Below are positions 11,448-23,523 of a stretch of DNA of 64,000 nt, in pieces (position 1 is the first letter of the stretch; each line of letters starts with the position of its first letter). The stretch spans positions 1-64,000 of the forward strand of contig CANTFL010000529.1 of the NCBI GenBank assembly GCA_947650285.1, read 5' to 3'. Origin of the DNA: Hyaloperonospora brassicae. Taxonomy: Eukaryota; Oomycota; Peronosporomycetes; Peronosporales; Peronosporaceae. The position numbers and the translations under genes are program-made. The notes under the pieces were generated by a model. That model saw only the letters and a list, made by a program, of their open reading frames with translations. It was not told the DNA's origin and ran no database searches.

Positions 11448-12348
11448 AATTTTTCGCGTCTTGTCGTACGTTTTTATGGCTCTTGCGTAGGTCCCGATTT
11501 TCGTGCATTGCCTATTTCCTGTCATTCCGAATTTCGCTGAATCAAGCTCACCTACCCAACGCCACCACCTCCCGCAATGAAAATCAAACGCGTCCTTTTG
11601 ATTGCGATCGCTGCTCTTGGATTTAATCTCGCATCCGGGACGGAAGGCCCCCCCCCCAGAGTGCATTTGCATGGGTGTACCTACCCCGTGTAATCTGGCT
11701 TGCCAGTGAGATTGCGAGGTCTGCGTCACCACATTCAAAGCTCTGAAATATGGTACGTGGTCGATCCGCTCGCATACATTCGTGTCCACCCGAGTGCACC
11801 GCCTTGTCTCACGCGCAGCTAGTATAATCAATGTGTCTAACAGGTTGCCGAAATGGTTATATGATGTGTTTGTGTTATCCTTTGGTGCATCGTATGTGCT
11901 CATAAATTTAGAACATAGCGCGACTGACAGGGTCCAGGAGTTTCATGGCACACTGCATGGAATGTTTTGACGGGCGGTAGCAGAGGTCAAAAAACGAGCG
12001 ATCGGACAGCACATACGTACATAGGTCTTTCGGAATCGGTTGACCCCGAAACTAATGACATGTTAGACCGCAAAATGTACTTCAAATTTTTTTGTATGCC
12101 CAGGCCTGATCCCAACACTATGACGACAGGGAGTTGGAGACCGAAGGCGTTGCAAATGTAGGCGTTGAGCTTTCGGGCGCTACAGAATTGGGGGACGTTA
12201 TGTCGATAATAGTATCATGTTTGCTGGCAACTTATAGAGATTGAGCTTGCGACCGACAATAGTAGCATTTATCTTGGACATAGCTTAACACATGCCTAGT
12301 CCAGTTAAGTACTGAATGAAATGCGTGCGCAGTTTTAGATCATTTTGA
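11448..12348. other. Intergenic, no gene seen
   Basis: Holds only short open frames without motifs and a run of eight or nine C residues near 11650. It lies between the two TIR elements. Confidence 0.35.
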
Positions 12349-12349
12349 G

Positions 12350-15083
12350 GGGACGGGTTTAACATCCCCAACTGAAAGACTACCTGTCCCCAAGTCTATC
12401 CCCAACTACACAAAGACATATAGTCAGTTATTTTTGGATCGTTATTTGTGCTCGTCTTGACAGATGGCAAAACGACAGCGGTACATAGCACCGGGTTCTA
12501 CGCTAAGAGAAGCTCGAAGAACACAATCAAGCTTATAGGAAAACCACGACCCTGCCCGGGTCCCCGCCGTTTCTAGAGGAGGCGAACGAGCCCATAAAGC
12601 CGAGCCTTACATGCAATGTGTCACCTCTAGCCGCAATTGCATTCCTATGAATGTACGCGGCCCTACGTAAAAAACGAAACCATCGGAATAAGGTAGGACC
12701 GTGATCCGACTACGGCATACAAATTGAGGCTCTGACAAGTAGCTAATCATTTCTTCTGCAACTTCAGGGCGATATGTAAAAGTTGACGAGCTGTCCTGCG
12801 ACTGAGCACACTTTCTGGCAGAACAAAATGTAAATGGTATTGGGATTTTGCATACTAGTGCGTCACCTATGTCGTTGATGTACAGGGGGCAGTGGACAAC
12901 GCCAGGATCTAGAAGGAGCTCACAAGACAATAATTAAAGGGAAGTGACAGACTGTTTTGCTCAGCATGACAGTCTTTTGATTCTTTTCCGACGCGCATGT
13001 CGCTACATACGATGACAGTATGCAGCTGCGATCTCATGTTGGGCATATCTGTATCGTGAATGACAGGATGACTGGATAATCAGTGTGGATACGCCGTCGC
13101 TCTCAAGCTGATGATAAGCCTACGTCATGAAGAGTGCTAGGTTGCAAAGGTATGTAAGTGACCCTGTTCTTTAAATATTTTTATATACTCATGCGCTCCG
13201 GGGTCAATGGTATGCAGTGGACTGGCGAATACGTCTACAACCAGCAGATGCTAAGGTAACGAAGCCACTGTTGTTACCGCAGCTGTCTACTAATATCTAA
13301 CGGATACTCGGCGCATGTAAATATATATTACAGAGTCACTTATCCGTTAAATGAATTGTCCATCCTCGAGCGTATATGGATACTGATAGCTCGAGCTTTG
13401 GCAGACGAAGGCACCGCGGAACGCACTCAGTGAAATGCGACTACAACAATTGGCGGGTCCGGATCACGCGTGTCGAGACTATTGCAATAAAGATTTAAAT
13501 GAGGTTAAACTTTACTGAGATCAGCTACGTGCTCATACCTTGTCTACATTTCTCAAACAAATCTAGTGCATGTAAACTTTTAATTAACGATTAATTCATT
13601 TTTCCTATACGATAGGCATTATTACATGTATGATAAATTAGCTCAAGGAAATACGTGTCATCCTCATCATTGATAAGTGCAACAAACAAGTAGATCCGTG
13701 CAGAAATTGGCATGCTTATGATACAGCAAAAAGGCTTGGTTGAAAGACATTCAAAACAATAATTGGTGTGATGTCAAGGCATTGATTGTTGAACTATTAA
13801 TATTTCTGTATTAGCTGTCAACGTTGGGGAGCGTGATGCAAGCAATAAGAACATGTATAGATTTAGTGCGTTGACGAGAAGTGGTGGGGCGTGCCGAAAT
13901 TGCCTTGAAACATCAAAAGTAGCACCACCACCATCACCACCTCATCTTATAGGCACCAATCGTATAAGTGTTAGTCTCGAAGCAGTGGAGATTCCCTTTA
14001 AATGTAGCCGATATCCTTGACCTTAATCGTACTTGCAGTGGCCGGAAGAATATTGGATATGTTCTTGATCGGGTGCGGGATATTCACTTGGACATTGAAG
14101 ATGACGCACTTAATTCGATACTTCCTGGTAGCCCATAGCATCCTGCCCCGTGACATGTCGGTGATCCACCGGAAGAGGTGGAGTCAGTCCACGGTACAAC
14201 TGATTGTAGCAATGTCTTCTCGAAGCGGTTTCTTTTCTCGAATCATATTCAGATTGTGAATACTTTTGGCCTTGTCCTCCAGACACTTAAAACAATGATT
14301 TATCGCCTATTATAGCTGCTGCTATATACACTTGTTCAGTACACGCCATAGAATCATTTACACTCGACACCTCTGGCAGAAAATCATCATGAATGGTGCT
14401 GAAGGTAGGACTTGAGTGGCCTGTTGAACATCATGAGCACAAATAAATTAGACAAGTACGTTAAGAATGCGAATACCACCTACCTGTGACGCCTGTTGCT
14501 AGATTAGCTACTGTCCTTCGCTCCAGTAGTGGACACATAGCATCGACTTTCTACTTATATTCGACACGTCAGGTCGCATGTTGCCATCAACCTCGGACTG
14601 CCAGGGGGACGTAATTGAGCATTCGTTGTCTTGCTGAAGATTCTCCATCCAGAAATTTGAAATCAGTAGCTTGATAAGTCGCGATAGGATCAAATGAAGG
14701 TAAACAGTAAGCTTTGCTGCACACACCGGCTTGAACGTGCCTTACGTCAGTGCAGCACGTACCTGGATCGAACCTGTCTTACGTCAGTGCCGTAGTTTAG
14801 CTCGTATTTCTTGGTGTTTGTTTCCAAACGCTAAGGCGTAACGTTTAGCACTGGTGTGTGGGGGAGCCTTTATATATACATATTCATATATAGATTTTTT
14901 TATTATAATATACATAAATTTGTATTGATCGCAAGACGCAAGGCTATGTACCGCTGTCGTTTTGCCATCTGTCAAGACGAGCACAAATTACGATCCAAAA
15001 ATAACTGATTATATGTCTTTGTGTAGTTGGGGATAGACTTGGGGACAGGTAGTCTTTCAGTTGGGGATGTTTAACCCGTCCCC
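12350..15083. mobile_element. TIR-bounded DNA element with 9-bp target duplication
   Basis: Inverted arms of about 140 bases at 12350-12490 and 14943-15083 share GGGACGGGTTTAAC ends, then blocks such as ACTGAAAGACTACCTGTCCC and CTCGTCTTGACAGATGGC. Directly outside are CATTTTGAG (left) and CATTTTAAG (right), a 9-bp near-match that fits a target-site duplication. Nine-base duplications with long TIRs are typical of Mutator-like elements (established for that superfamily), so that is the likely class. The inside is AT-rich; the only longer frame (minus, 12930-12607, 107 codons) is not recognisable as a transposase, so the element looks non-autonomous. Confidence 0.65.
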
Positions 15084-15092
15084 ATTTTAAGG

Positions 15093-16085
15093 TATGTGTA
15101 AGAGGACAGCACTTTATCTAAGTTTGCAACTTATCATCTCGTCGGGTGGCCAGTCATACAACATGGAGGAAAAGTCAGCACGTGCACTTAAGATTAAATT
15201 GAACTCTCTTTACTGTTATTTAATGAGACTTTAAAACAGACACCCCGATCGGGATATCTGTATCACGACTTTCGAGGCCACGCGTCGCCCTCTCCAGAAA
15301 ATCCCCTTTTTGTATTTATTTGGCATACAGCCAGTTTGCTCAGTTTAGAACCTTGGCGTGACCCACACCAGAATTCTATGAAGCTGACTCCATGCTTGCG
15401 ATCCAGGATCGGGATCGCGGTGACGAAGAAGGTCGTATCTTGTAATTTCAATCATAGCCGTAAACACCGCATTAAGTACGAAGACGCAAGTATGTGATAT
15501 TAGTCATCACTCAAATACGTGGAAACGACATAAATTAATAAGACAAGGTTTATACATGTACAAAATACAACTCAATTACGATAATATATGAGATTTTTAA
15601 TATGCATTCTTGCAAGAGTGCATTAAACAGTCAGAAAATGCAAAATTAAATATGAAAAAACAAATTGCATTATTAGAATGTAAAACAATATTAGGAAAAA
15701 TAAAAATATTAAAAAAGAGACGCTTTACTCGTGTACGGTACGATGATTCACATGCCTGGCACTACACACATTTATCGGCATCTTAAACAAATTTAAATTT
15801 ATAGCCACCGCCAAATTATAATTGGCAGATTTTGGCGATATAAAAATGTGCCGAATCAGTCTTTTGGCATTTATTACGTGACAGCTATTGACACGCCGGG
15901 AACTTTGTCACAGGATACATAAACTCTTGGTGGCATCATAATCTTTTGATGTTCTCGCAAAGGATCTGCTTTTCAGTAAGATGAAGTATCAAAGAGAAAT
16001 TCGTTACATATAATTTAGACGAATGTAACAATTTGATTATTATCTGTTTGATAACACTCAATAAACATCACTCGAGACAAGGTGA
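15093..16085. other. AT-rich region to the left of element A
   Basis: No gene is seen. Its right end ends in AAGGTGA directly at the LTR and may be the decayed left half of the telobox-Myb paralogue whose right half resumes at 24046. Similarity on this left side is weak by eye and not relied on. Confidence 0.3.
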
Positions 16086-16449
16086 TGTTGGCGGGATATT
16101 ACCTCCGAGGGTAATATTCTTGGGTGCTTCCACATATTGGTTGATGTGCACGGTACACCAACCAAATTAACCACCAATTGCTGCTGGACGCGCGCAATGG
16201 GTGGTGATCAAGAAACCCACATAGGAGTTTGTAGTTTAATATAGTTAGATCAAGACAAAGACGGCTTACTGAAGATACATAACTATATTAAATAACAGTT
16301 CTACTGTTTCCCTAAGACAGAGCTTACGAGTTCTGTTCACTTCGTCGCGCTTCCTCACGCCACATGTGCGTGACGTCGGGAGCACGCAGCCTTGTGTTCT
16401 ATTAACACACAGTCTTACCAGTAACCTGGTAAGAGAGTTCCCCGTTACA
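16086..16449 (+). repeat. 5' LTR of element A (divergent subtype)
   Basis: Begins TGTTGGCGGG and ends CCCCGTTACA. It matches the 3' LTR block by block but with many differences. Inverted repeats sit in the same order: GATATTACC with GGTAATATTC at the start, GGTTGATGT with ACACCAACC, the shared GACGCGCGCAATG box, TTTAATATAGTTA with TAACTATATTAAA (13 bp), TGTGTT with AACACA, and CTTACCAG with CTGGTAAG near the end. This points to a related but distinct LTR lineage. Confidence 0.7.
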
Positions 16450-16451
16450 CC

Positions 16452-16464
16452 TGGTAGCACTTTG
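16452..16464 (+). promoter_or_regulatory. Candidate primer-binding site
   Basis: Two bases after the 5' LTR the sequence reads TGGTAGCACTTTG, and the same occurs after the LTR of piece C (34583). The first eight bases fit the 3' end of eukaryotic initiator tRNA-Met (...TGCTACCA), the commonest gypsy primer. The match stops there, so the tRNA identity is an inference. Confidence 0.45.
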
Positions 16465-16493
16465 TAGTCCTTCCAAGGACCACAGCATCCAAC

Positions 16494-17649
16494 ATGAACA
16501 TGTTGGATGATGAAGAGACCTTTCACGCCACGCGTGAAGGGTTTACCCATTTGAGTGACATCGAATGGAGTGCGGTAGAACGTATGAGTTCTACCGTAGG
16601 CGAAATCGCCATTAGCGCCATGTTGGAGTCTCTAGACAGAGACCAACAACATGCCGCTATAGCCAGGTTCATTCAAATGAACTTGTCGCCGAAAGAGGGA
16701 GAAAGTAGCCTTGCTTCACCAACAAGGCTCTCAACAGGCCGAGCAGTTGAGAGAACTCGGTGCTCAACAGACAGAGCTGTTGAGACAGCAGCAATTCCAT
16801 GCTGCTGTGGGCGGGACGGCACATGCGCGTCGTCCCGAAGTCTTGAAGGTTGACATCTCCAAGTACAGTGGAGTCCCGGAGGACTCCCTGTTACTATGGT
16901 TTGTCGAACTCGACAGAGCCCTAAGGGCTCGTCGCGTCGAAGATGAGCAAATGAAACTCACATTTGCTCAGACCCACTTGGCAGGACGTGCCAAAACTTG
17001 GTCCCTGGGGCTCGAGAGTAGCGACCCACATGTGTTTAGGTCGCTAGATGACTTCAAGTCCCGGCTCAGACAAACGTTTGAGCCGCCACGGGCTGAGTTC
17101 AGGGCTCGTTCAGAGCTCCTGAAACTCAAGCAGGGTAAGCGTGATGTGCACGCTTACGCTCAACATATACGACTCCTCGCGAGTAGTATAACTGCTAACC
17201 CAGTCCATGAACACACGTTGATTACGGTGTTCATGCAAGGGCTCGCAGAAGGGCCCGTCAGGAGCCACCTGTTCCGCCTTGAGCTGAATACGCTGGAAGA
17301 AGCGATATCAGCCGCGGAACAGGAAGACTTTAGCATGAGACAGGCTCATGCTAGCTCAAACTCTTATCGTCCACCGAGACGACAAGAGATCGGAGGTCCA
17401 GAACCAATGGACCTCTGCTATGTTGAGAGCGAGAGACCTCGCTCTTCAAACAACAAGCGATTGCAGAAGTGCAATCGCTGTCAGAAGTTAGGGCACTACG
17501 CATACGAGTGTAGTGCTCCACGCCCAGTACCAAACAGTACTGAGCGAAATGGACGACCATTTGCCAGAAAGGGCAATGGGCGTGGGTCCAGCGCTGTTGC
17601 GAAGCCGCAACAGCGAGACGGACCATCAAAAAATGGTCGGGGTCAGTAG
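16494..17649 (+). pseudogene. gag of element A (frameshifted)
   Basis: Gag polyprotein of the element. The frame opens at MNMLDDEETF (16494), but compared with piece C (34625) this copy lacks one A near 16678 and has two extra bases near 16690. The rest is therefore read in another frame up to 17649. The second part includes the retrotransposon gag core (SKYSGVPEDSLLLWF, AQTHLAGRAKTW, RQTFEPPRAEFRARSELL) and a CCHC zinc knuckle (CNRCQKLGHYAYEC), then a basic tail ending NGRGQ. The start codon lies inside an inverted repeat (CAACATG with CATGTTG, 16490-16505). Each surviving gag copy has a different lesion, so the ancestral gag was intact. Confidence 0.85.
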
Positions 17650-17699
17650 GGGCGGAGCGCCCTACTGATCCAGCAACCTCAAGAGAATTTGCAAATCTC

Positions 17700-20339
17700 T
17701 TGACGAAAGTTGCTCCAGATACACAATCATTGTGTGTCTCTGCACCTGGTGATGACGTTTCGCTCATCACCTTGAAGTTGGAAGCGACAAATGATTTGTC
17801 GCTTCGTGCCCTAGTAGACTGTGGGGCGTCGAACAACTTTGTTCGACGCCAGTCACTAGAGGGTCGTAGGCTCAAGTTCGTTGAGCGCGACATTCCCCTC
17901 ACAAGGATGACGGTGCGCCTTGCAACAGGCGCATCGATAACCGTTGAGAAACGTGTAGTAGGAATCCACTACACGTTAGAGGGCGAACAGTACGATGATG
18001 ACTTCATCGTACTAGATCTGGATGACAAATTTGATGTCATCCTGGGATTACCTTGGCTCAGAAAGTACGAGCCAAGGGTGAGCTGGCAGCATCGATCCGT
18101 GAAGATGCCTGCCGCTTGTTCATCAGATGGCCATCTGATGAACATCTTGGAGCGTCCACAAGCGTGTGGATGTTCTGCGAGTGAGTGCGATGGCCTCACT
18201 TGCGGTACGGTCGTTAGCACGACTGCACAAGATCACAGTGTAGTTGATCACTACACTGTGGAGCAAGCTCCCGGCGGCTGTACAGAAGTACAGGCTGCGC
18301 CGAAGGTCCACCACTCGAATAAGTCGAGTGGACCGGGACATGGATGCATGCCTAGCGGGCAGCATCTTAGAAGAAAGAAACCTGTTGCCTCCAAGGGGCA
18401 ACATGGAAATCCTAGGTCGACTGGAGAGTCGACCGTAGAGGATCGGTGCCTGACTGTGGTTGCACAGCCACAGTCAGAAGACGTCGAGGGAATAAGTCCC
18501 CACGTACTTGAGGAAGGAATTCCTCAAGAGTCACTTGCTGAGGGATCAGGCCCTCAGCAACCTGTGGAAGAAAGTTCCCAGGAAGAAACCGAGACGTTGA
18601 ACGTCTTGGTTAATGACGGATCAAGCGTAGGCGCTTATACGCTTGATCTGATTGTGCCTCCGAAGTTAACTTCGGAGATAACTCAATTGCCAACGCTAGA
18701 ACCGAAACGGTTCTTGCGTGATCTGCGTAGTGGCAAAGTCAAGCAGATCTGCATACTCGTCACAGAGGATGAGTATGTGGCCGATATTCGGTCGGCAACA
18801 GTATTTGCTGAGAACGAACGGGTTCTCAGCAGCTCATCGATGGACGAAAGTGTCCTCGATGAGAAGACTCGGATTGAGCGATACACGTCTCAATCCTGGG
18901 AGTCACTTCAGGCAAATCCTTTGTATAAGGATTTGATCGAATTCAAGGATGTGTTCCCTGAATCCGTACCTTGCGAGTTGCCTAAGGACAAAGGCACTCG
19001 ACACGAGATCGAGCTCAAACCGGGCTCGAAGTACTGTGTCATGAAGCAGTGGCCACTGCCTCGTGAACAAGTACTAGCGATCGACAAGTTCTTTGCCGAT
19101 CGCTTAGCAGCGGGCCATGTGAGGGAATCAACATCCCCTCACAGCTCTCCGACCTTCTGTGTGCGAAAGGCCACAGGAGGGTGGCGGATAGTGCACGCAT
19201 TCAACAAATTGAATGCTGCAACGGTACCGGCTCAGACGCCGATACCGAGGAAGGACGTAATCATAGATGGTATGTCAAAGAGTACCATCTTTTCGTCCAT
19301 GGATCTGATGGATGGATTCTATCAGATCCTCATGCGTGAACGGGACATCCCGTTCACGGCAGTGAGTACCCCCAGCGGGATGCTGTGGGAGTGGCTAGTG
19401 ATGCCACAGGGGCTGAGCAATGCCCCTGCAACATTCAACAGATGTGTCACAAATCTGTTGAGACCGGTGCGAGACTTCGCACCGAGTTACTTCGACGATG
19501 TGTTCGTCCATAGCCGGGCTATGGACGGAAAGACGGACGTTGAAGTTCACAGAACTCACGTTCGTCAGGTTCTTCAACTTATGCGCAAGCATAAGTTGTA
19601 CGCCAACCTCAAGAAGTGTATATTCGCGGCTAGCGAAATACCACTTCTTGGGTGCATCGTGGGTAAACACGGCGTACGCCCTGATCCCGAAAAGATCAAG
19701 GCGATCACCGACTGGCCAGTGCCAGTCGATGTCAAGGGACTAAGGAAGTTCCTTGGTCTAGCGGCGTACTTGCACAAGTACTCGCGCAACTACGCCGAGA
19801 TGACTGTTCATCTTTCTTGCTTGCTCAAGAAAAATGTCAAGTGGTCATGGAACGCTGAGTGCCAGCGTTCCTTTGAAGGTATCAAGCAAAGCTTGATGCA
19901 ATCGCCGATCTTGGCGATTGCAGATCAGGACAGACCATTTCATGTGGTCTGTGACGCCAGCGATTTTGCAATCGGCTGTGCGTTAATGCAGTTCGATGCA
20001 GATGGCGCGGAGCGCGTCATCTGTTATCAGTCGCGTCAGCTGCAAGCAGCTGAGCGTAATTACCCAGTGCATGACAAGGAACTCCTTGCCATGAAGTACG
20101 CACTGGCTAAGTTTCGCGTCTATCTCTTGGGAGATAGACCGTTTGTTGTCTATACGGACCATGCGTCATTACGCACGGCCGTAAACAGCCCACACCTCTC
20201 GCAAAGAATGGCGAGGTGGCTGTCTTTCTTCGCGGAGTATAACTTCTCCGTGGAGTATAAACCAGGACGACTCAATGTCGTCGCTGATGCTGCTTTCGCG
20301 CCGGCCCGATTTCGAGCCGGACGCACAATTCAACAGTGA
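17700..20339 (+). pseudogene. pol N-terminal part: protease, reverse transcriptase, RNase H
   Basis: Single open frame of 879 codons. Aspartic protease: active site ALVDCGAS near 17817 (DCG instead of the usual DTG/DSG) and the flap-distal VILGLPWLRKYEP near 18040. A long linker of low complexity follows. Reverse transcriptase: WPLPREQVLAIDKF, SSPTFCVRKATGGWR, motif A SSMDLMDGFYQI near 19300, LVMPQGLSNAPATF, catalytic YFDD at about 19488-19499. RNase H: HVVCDASDFAIGCALMQ near 19955, YPVHDKELLAMKYAL and VYTDHASLR. After VVADA the frame is broken by two extra bases near 20287; copy B reads through ADALL at the same spot, so the lesion is private to this copy. The frame is offset from gag. Confidence 0.9.
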
Positions 20340-21330
20340 GGATAAGCCCACTGTTGCGACACTGTCAGTCAGTGTCCCGTCGTCAAGTTTACTTGACGAC
20401 GTACGAAAGGCATACGCGGAAGATAAGGATCTTCTGCGATTGATGGATCATCTGGTGAATCCATCCAGTAAATCCATGAGGGATTTACCGGCTTTGTACC
20501 GATCCTCATCGGATCGGTATAGTACACGCAACGGATTGCTGTACTATACAGCTGTTGCCGACGACACGCCTCGTGTCGTCGTACCCGCTCATCATGATTT
20601 GCGTTTACGCATCATGTATGAGTGTCACGATGCCCCAACAAGCGGCCATCGTGGTAGAGAAAAGACTTACCTCACGGTAAGTCGTGACTTTTACTGGCCC
20701 CGCCAGTATCAGTTTGTTCGCAAGTACATACGTGCTTGCGAGGTTTGTCAACGGGTGAAGCCTAGTCCTTCATCCCGTGCGCCATTGCAGCCTCTGCCTG
20801 TTCCGACAGAGTGCTGGCAGTCCGTTTCAATGGACTTCGTCTTCGGTTTTCCCGAAGACGCTCACAAGAATAATGGTATTCTTGTGTTTGTTGACCGATT
20901 CAGCAAGATGGTCCATCTTGCTGCTGTCCCTGAGTCGATCAAGGCTCAAGGTTGTGCTCGTGTCTTTCTAGACACGGTCTTTAGACTCCACGGGTTACCC
21001 CGTGAACTCGTATCCGACCGTGACCCTCGGTTCACGGCGGCATTTTGGCAAACCGTGTTCCGTACTCTCGGAACACGATTGAAGATGTCTACTTCTGACC
21101 ATCCGGAAACAGATGGTCAGACGGAACGTGCGAACCGTGTCCTCGAAGAGATCCTTCGAGGATATGTCCACTCGTTTCCGAGTTGGAGCGAATTCCTACC
21201 CATGGTGGAATTCGCCATCAATAATTCGGTGCATGCTTCAACACAGCACACACCGTTTTACGTGAATGGCCTACGCCATCCACGTGTGCCCACCCTTCTA
21301 GAGTGTGACTCTTGGATAAGGGGGGAGGGA
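20275..21330 (+). pseudogene. pol: integrase zinc-binding and DDE core
   Basis: Continues pol after the frameshift. The HHCC zinc-binding region reads YECHDAPTSGHRGREKT followed by CEVCQRVKPS. The catalytic triad of the DDE core is recognisable as SVSMDFVFGFP, then VSDRDPRFTAAFW, then DGQTERANRVLEE. The frame stays open to 21564, but meaningful sequence leaves it at a run of G near 21318-21325, after TLLECDSWI, and continues in the -1 frame. Copy B has the same break at the same place. Confidence 0.85.
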
Positions 21331-22544
21331 CTCGCTCGAGCAAAAACCGTTTTGGCTCTTGCTCATCACGTGTCGACGCTAACGTCGTCACGTATGATGC
21401 CGATGTCGATCAAGTCGACATCGATGAAGAAGATCACCTCAATAATAGCGACGACGCTATTATTGACTCGGATGATGATGACGATGCTGGTATATTCAGC
21501 ATCGTCAACGATTATGCCAGCGAGGAAGAAGACAACCTCGCTGAAGAAGAGAGCAATCTCTTAGCAGTGCGCACGAAGCGCACTGACAGACAAAACAAAG
21601 AGTCAGCAGAGAACTTCCTGCTGACTCGAGAAGCGGTAGTCCGTTTCGTTCAGGACTCCATCGCAAATGCGGTGGACCGTCAGAAACGGAACGCAGACAA
21701 GAATGGAAGAGCAAATGTTCTTTCATTTAAGGTTAACGACCTAGTACTACTGTCTACGGTAAACTTACCTGGACATGCAGTCACTAGTGTCGGCAGTAGT
21801 AAACTACTGCCGAAGTACATTGGGCCATTTCGAGTGTTGCATCGCAAGGGCAATGCATACACACTCGAATTGCCACGTAAGATGCGCACGCATCCTACGT
21901 TTTACGTGGGGAGGCTCAGGCCGTACTGTCAGTACGAGCCTTCTTCTTCCGATGAAGATAGCCCCCACGTTCAAGAACATCCATCAAGTTCTTGCGTTCG
22001 CGCTCCAGACGATCCGTCTGGTCGCGCAGATATGATACCTCGGAACTCAACCGAGATATCTCCCCGCGAGCTGTCGCCAGCTCGCCGAATAGGGAGCGGA
22101 CATCCCGCTCGACCTGAAGCTGCGCTGTGGCATAATCGGCGCGATCCCTCGCCCGATCAGCCTCGTGATCCTTGCGGTTCTTCCGCACGGTATCAGTCAA
22201 AGCGTAGCGCCGGTCGCGCTCGTGCTTCAAGTCATCGCGCAATTCATCGATTGCGCGATCCATCTCGTAAGGGTCGAGATGGTGAGCCGAATCATCTGGA
22301 GGAGGTCTTTCCTCCTCCACCACATCCTTTGGTGGATGCTCACGGTGATCAACGCTTTCTAGTGGAGCGTATCTTGAATCACCGTGACGATTCAGGATCA
22401 AGGACGAGCTACCTCGTCCAGTGGCGGGGGTATCCACCCTCTTGGAACAGCTGGGAGCCCCGCTCTCAGCTGTTGATGGATGTTGAAGGTCTCGTCCGCC
22501 AGTATGACGAGACCCATCCGATGAGTCCTGTGGCCCATCGGTAA
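21312..22544 (+). pseudogene. pol: integrase C-terminus and chromodomain
   Basis: About 410 codons in the -1 frame relative to the integrase core. An acidic stretch (DIDEEDH, DSDDDDD) is followed by the GPF/Y-type integrase tail ([41 protein letters not shown]). A linker of about 100 residues comes next, then a chromodomain ([38 protein letters not shown]). Chromodomains on gypsy integrases target integration to marked chromatin (known for chromoviruses). From 21916 onward this frame overlaps the antisense frame on the other strand. It may be expressed by frameshifting or may be part of a decayed pol. Confidence 0.8.
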
Positions 22545-23523
22545 ACACGCGCTCTAGGCGCTTGTAGACGGATTGCAAGTTTGCAATCGCGTCACGCATC
22601 TCAGCCGAGATGTGTGCCCTTCCCCAGGGCGAACTTAGGGAATACACATCCCTATGTGCACGCTGCGAGTTGTCAACACAACTCGCACAAGGGTCTCCCC
22701 ATGTGAGGCAAGGAATGCCTGCCTCACTCGATAAACAGTGCAACCGGTACCTAGCACCGGTTGGCGTTCGCCTTTCGAACCTGAGGCGTGTCGCCTCAAG
22801 TTTCTTGAGCCACCCTTCTCGTCCAAAATTCTTTACGTTTTGGACGAACGCGTTCCACGCAGCCAAAAGCGATGCTTTGTCACGCTTTTGGTTGCTGTTG
22901 TACCATCGATGTCTAAGAAAGACATCGAGATAAAAATCTTCTTCAGCGCGAAAGTTCTTCGCGCTGGAACTCAAGCCGTGAAGCTCAGTCGCATCGAATA
23001 AGGGTATTCGATGGTGTTGGCTTGTCTCGTGAGACAAGCTATTGATGAGCCGTTCGGGCAAACGCCACGGCTTCGGCTCATCACGCTTCACAGTGGTACC
23101 CTTGTCGGTACCACGGCTCCCAGATTGACGACGGCTCACGCCATCGTCATCACGCTCGTGCGAAGACGCACGAGCCGGTGGTGGTAAGGAATAATATTCC
23201 TCACCACCCTGATCATCGTCATCACTGCCGAACAGACTGTGATGCAAATCACGAGTCCGTTCGTTCGGCAGTGGCCTTGGCGAACACTGAGGCGTCGCCG
23301 GTGAGCGAGACGCCTCTGGCGCATTGCCCGAGTCAGACACGTCTGACTCGCCAGAGTAGATGACCTCTACGTCGAGGTCATCATGCGCACGCGGTGAGGT
23401 GCCGCGTGCACCTGCAGCACCTGTTGCTGCAGGCGAAGAAGGAGCAGCAGACGACGAATCGTCTGCCGCAGAGGCTGGCACAGCACCGGGCTGTGTAGGT
23501 CTTGAGTCACCTCGCATAGACAT
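21916..23523 (-). CDS. Antisense ORF of the gypsy element (535 aa), unknown function
   Basis: Intact frame on the strand opposite to gag-pol, between pol and the 3' LTR. Layout: N-terminal low-complexity acidic/serine part ([13 protein letters not shown] start); a compact middle domain of about 170 residues with [26 protein letters not shown] and a cysteine cluster C-x8-C-x6-C-x2-C; a charged linker; a C-terminal coiled coil of about 100 residues; and a basic end (HRKKKAR) that could be a nuclear signal. Copy B (25454-27064) keeps the same protein with only two single-base lesions. The last 210 codons overlap the sense chromodomain frame. Antisense frames between pol and the 3' LTR are known in some plant gypsy elements; sequence relation to those is not claimed. 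The protein family is not recognised. Confidence 0.65.
   Translation of the reverse strand: MSMRGDSRPTQPGAVPASAADDSSSAAPSSPAATGAAGARGTSPRAHDDLDVEVIYSGESDVSDSGNAPEASRSPATPQCSPRPLPNERTRDLHHSLFGSDDDDQGGEEYYSLPPPARASSHERDDDGVSRRQSGSRGTDKGTTVKRDEPKPWRLPERLINSLSHETSQHHRIPLFDATELHGLSSSAKNFRAEEDFYLDVFLRHRWYNSNQKRDKASLLAAWNAFVQNVKNFGREGWLKKLEATRLRFERRTPTGARYRLHCLSSEAGIPCLTWGDPCASCVDNSQRAHRDVYSLSSPWGRAHISAEMRDAIANLQSVYKRLERVFTDGPQDSSDGSRHTGGRDLQHPSTAESGAPSCSKRVDTPATGRGSSSLILNRHGDSRYAPLESVDHREHPPKDVVEEERPPPDDSAHHLDPYEMDRAIDELRDDLKHERDRRYALTDTVRKNRKDHEADRARDRADYATAQLQVERDVRSLFGELATARGEISRLSSEVSYLRDQTDRLERERKNLMDVLERGGYLHRKKKARTDSTA

Noticed and set aside
22610..22933. Sense-strand frame of 107 codons between pol and the 3' LTR
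   Set aside because: It lies wholly inside the antisense ORF, has no retroelement motif, and its equivalent in copy B is also just the complement of the antisense frame.
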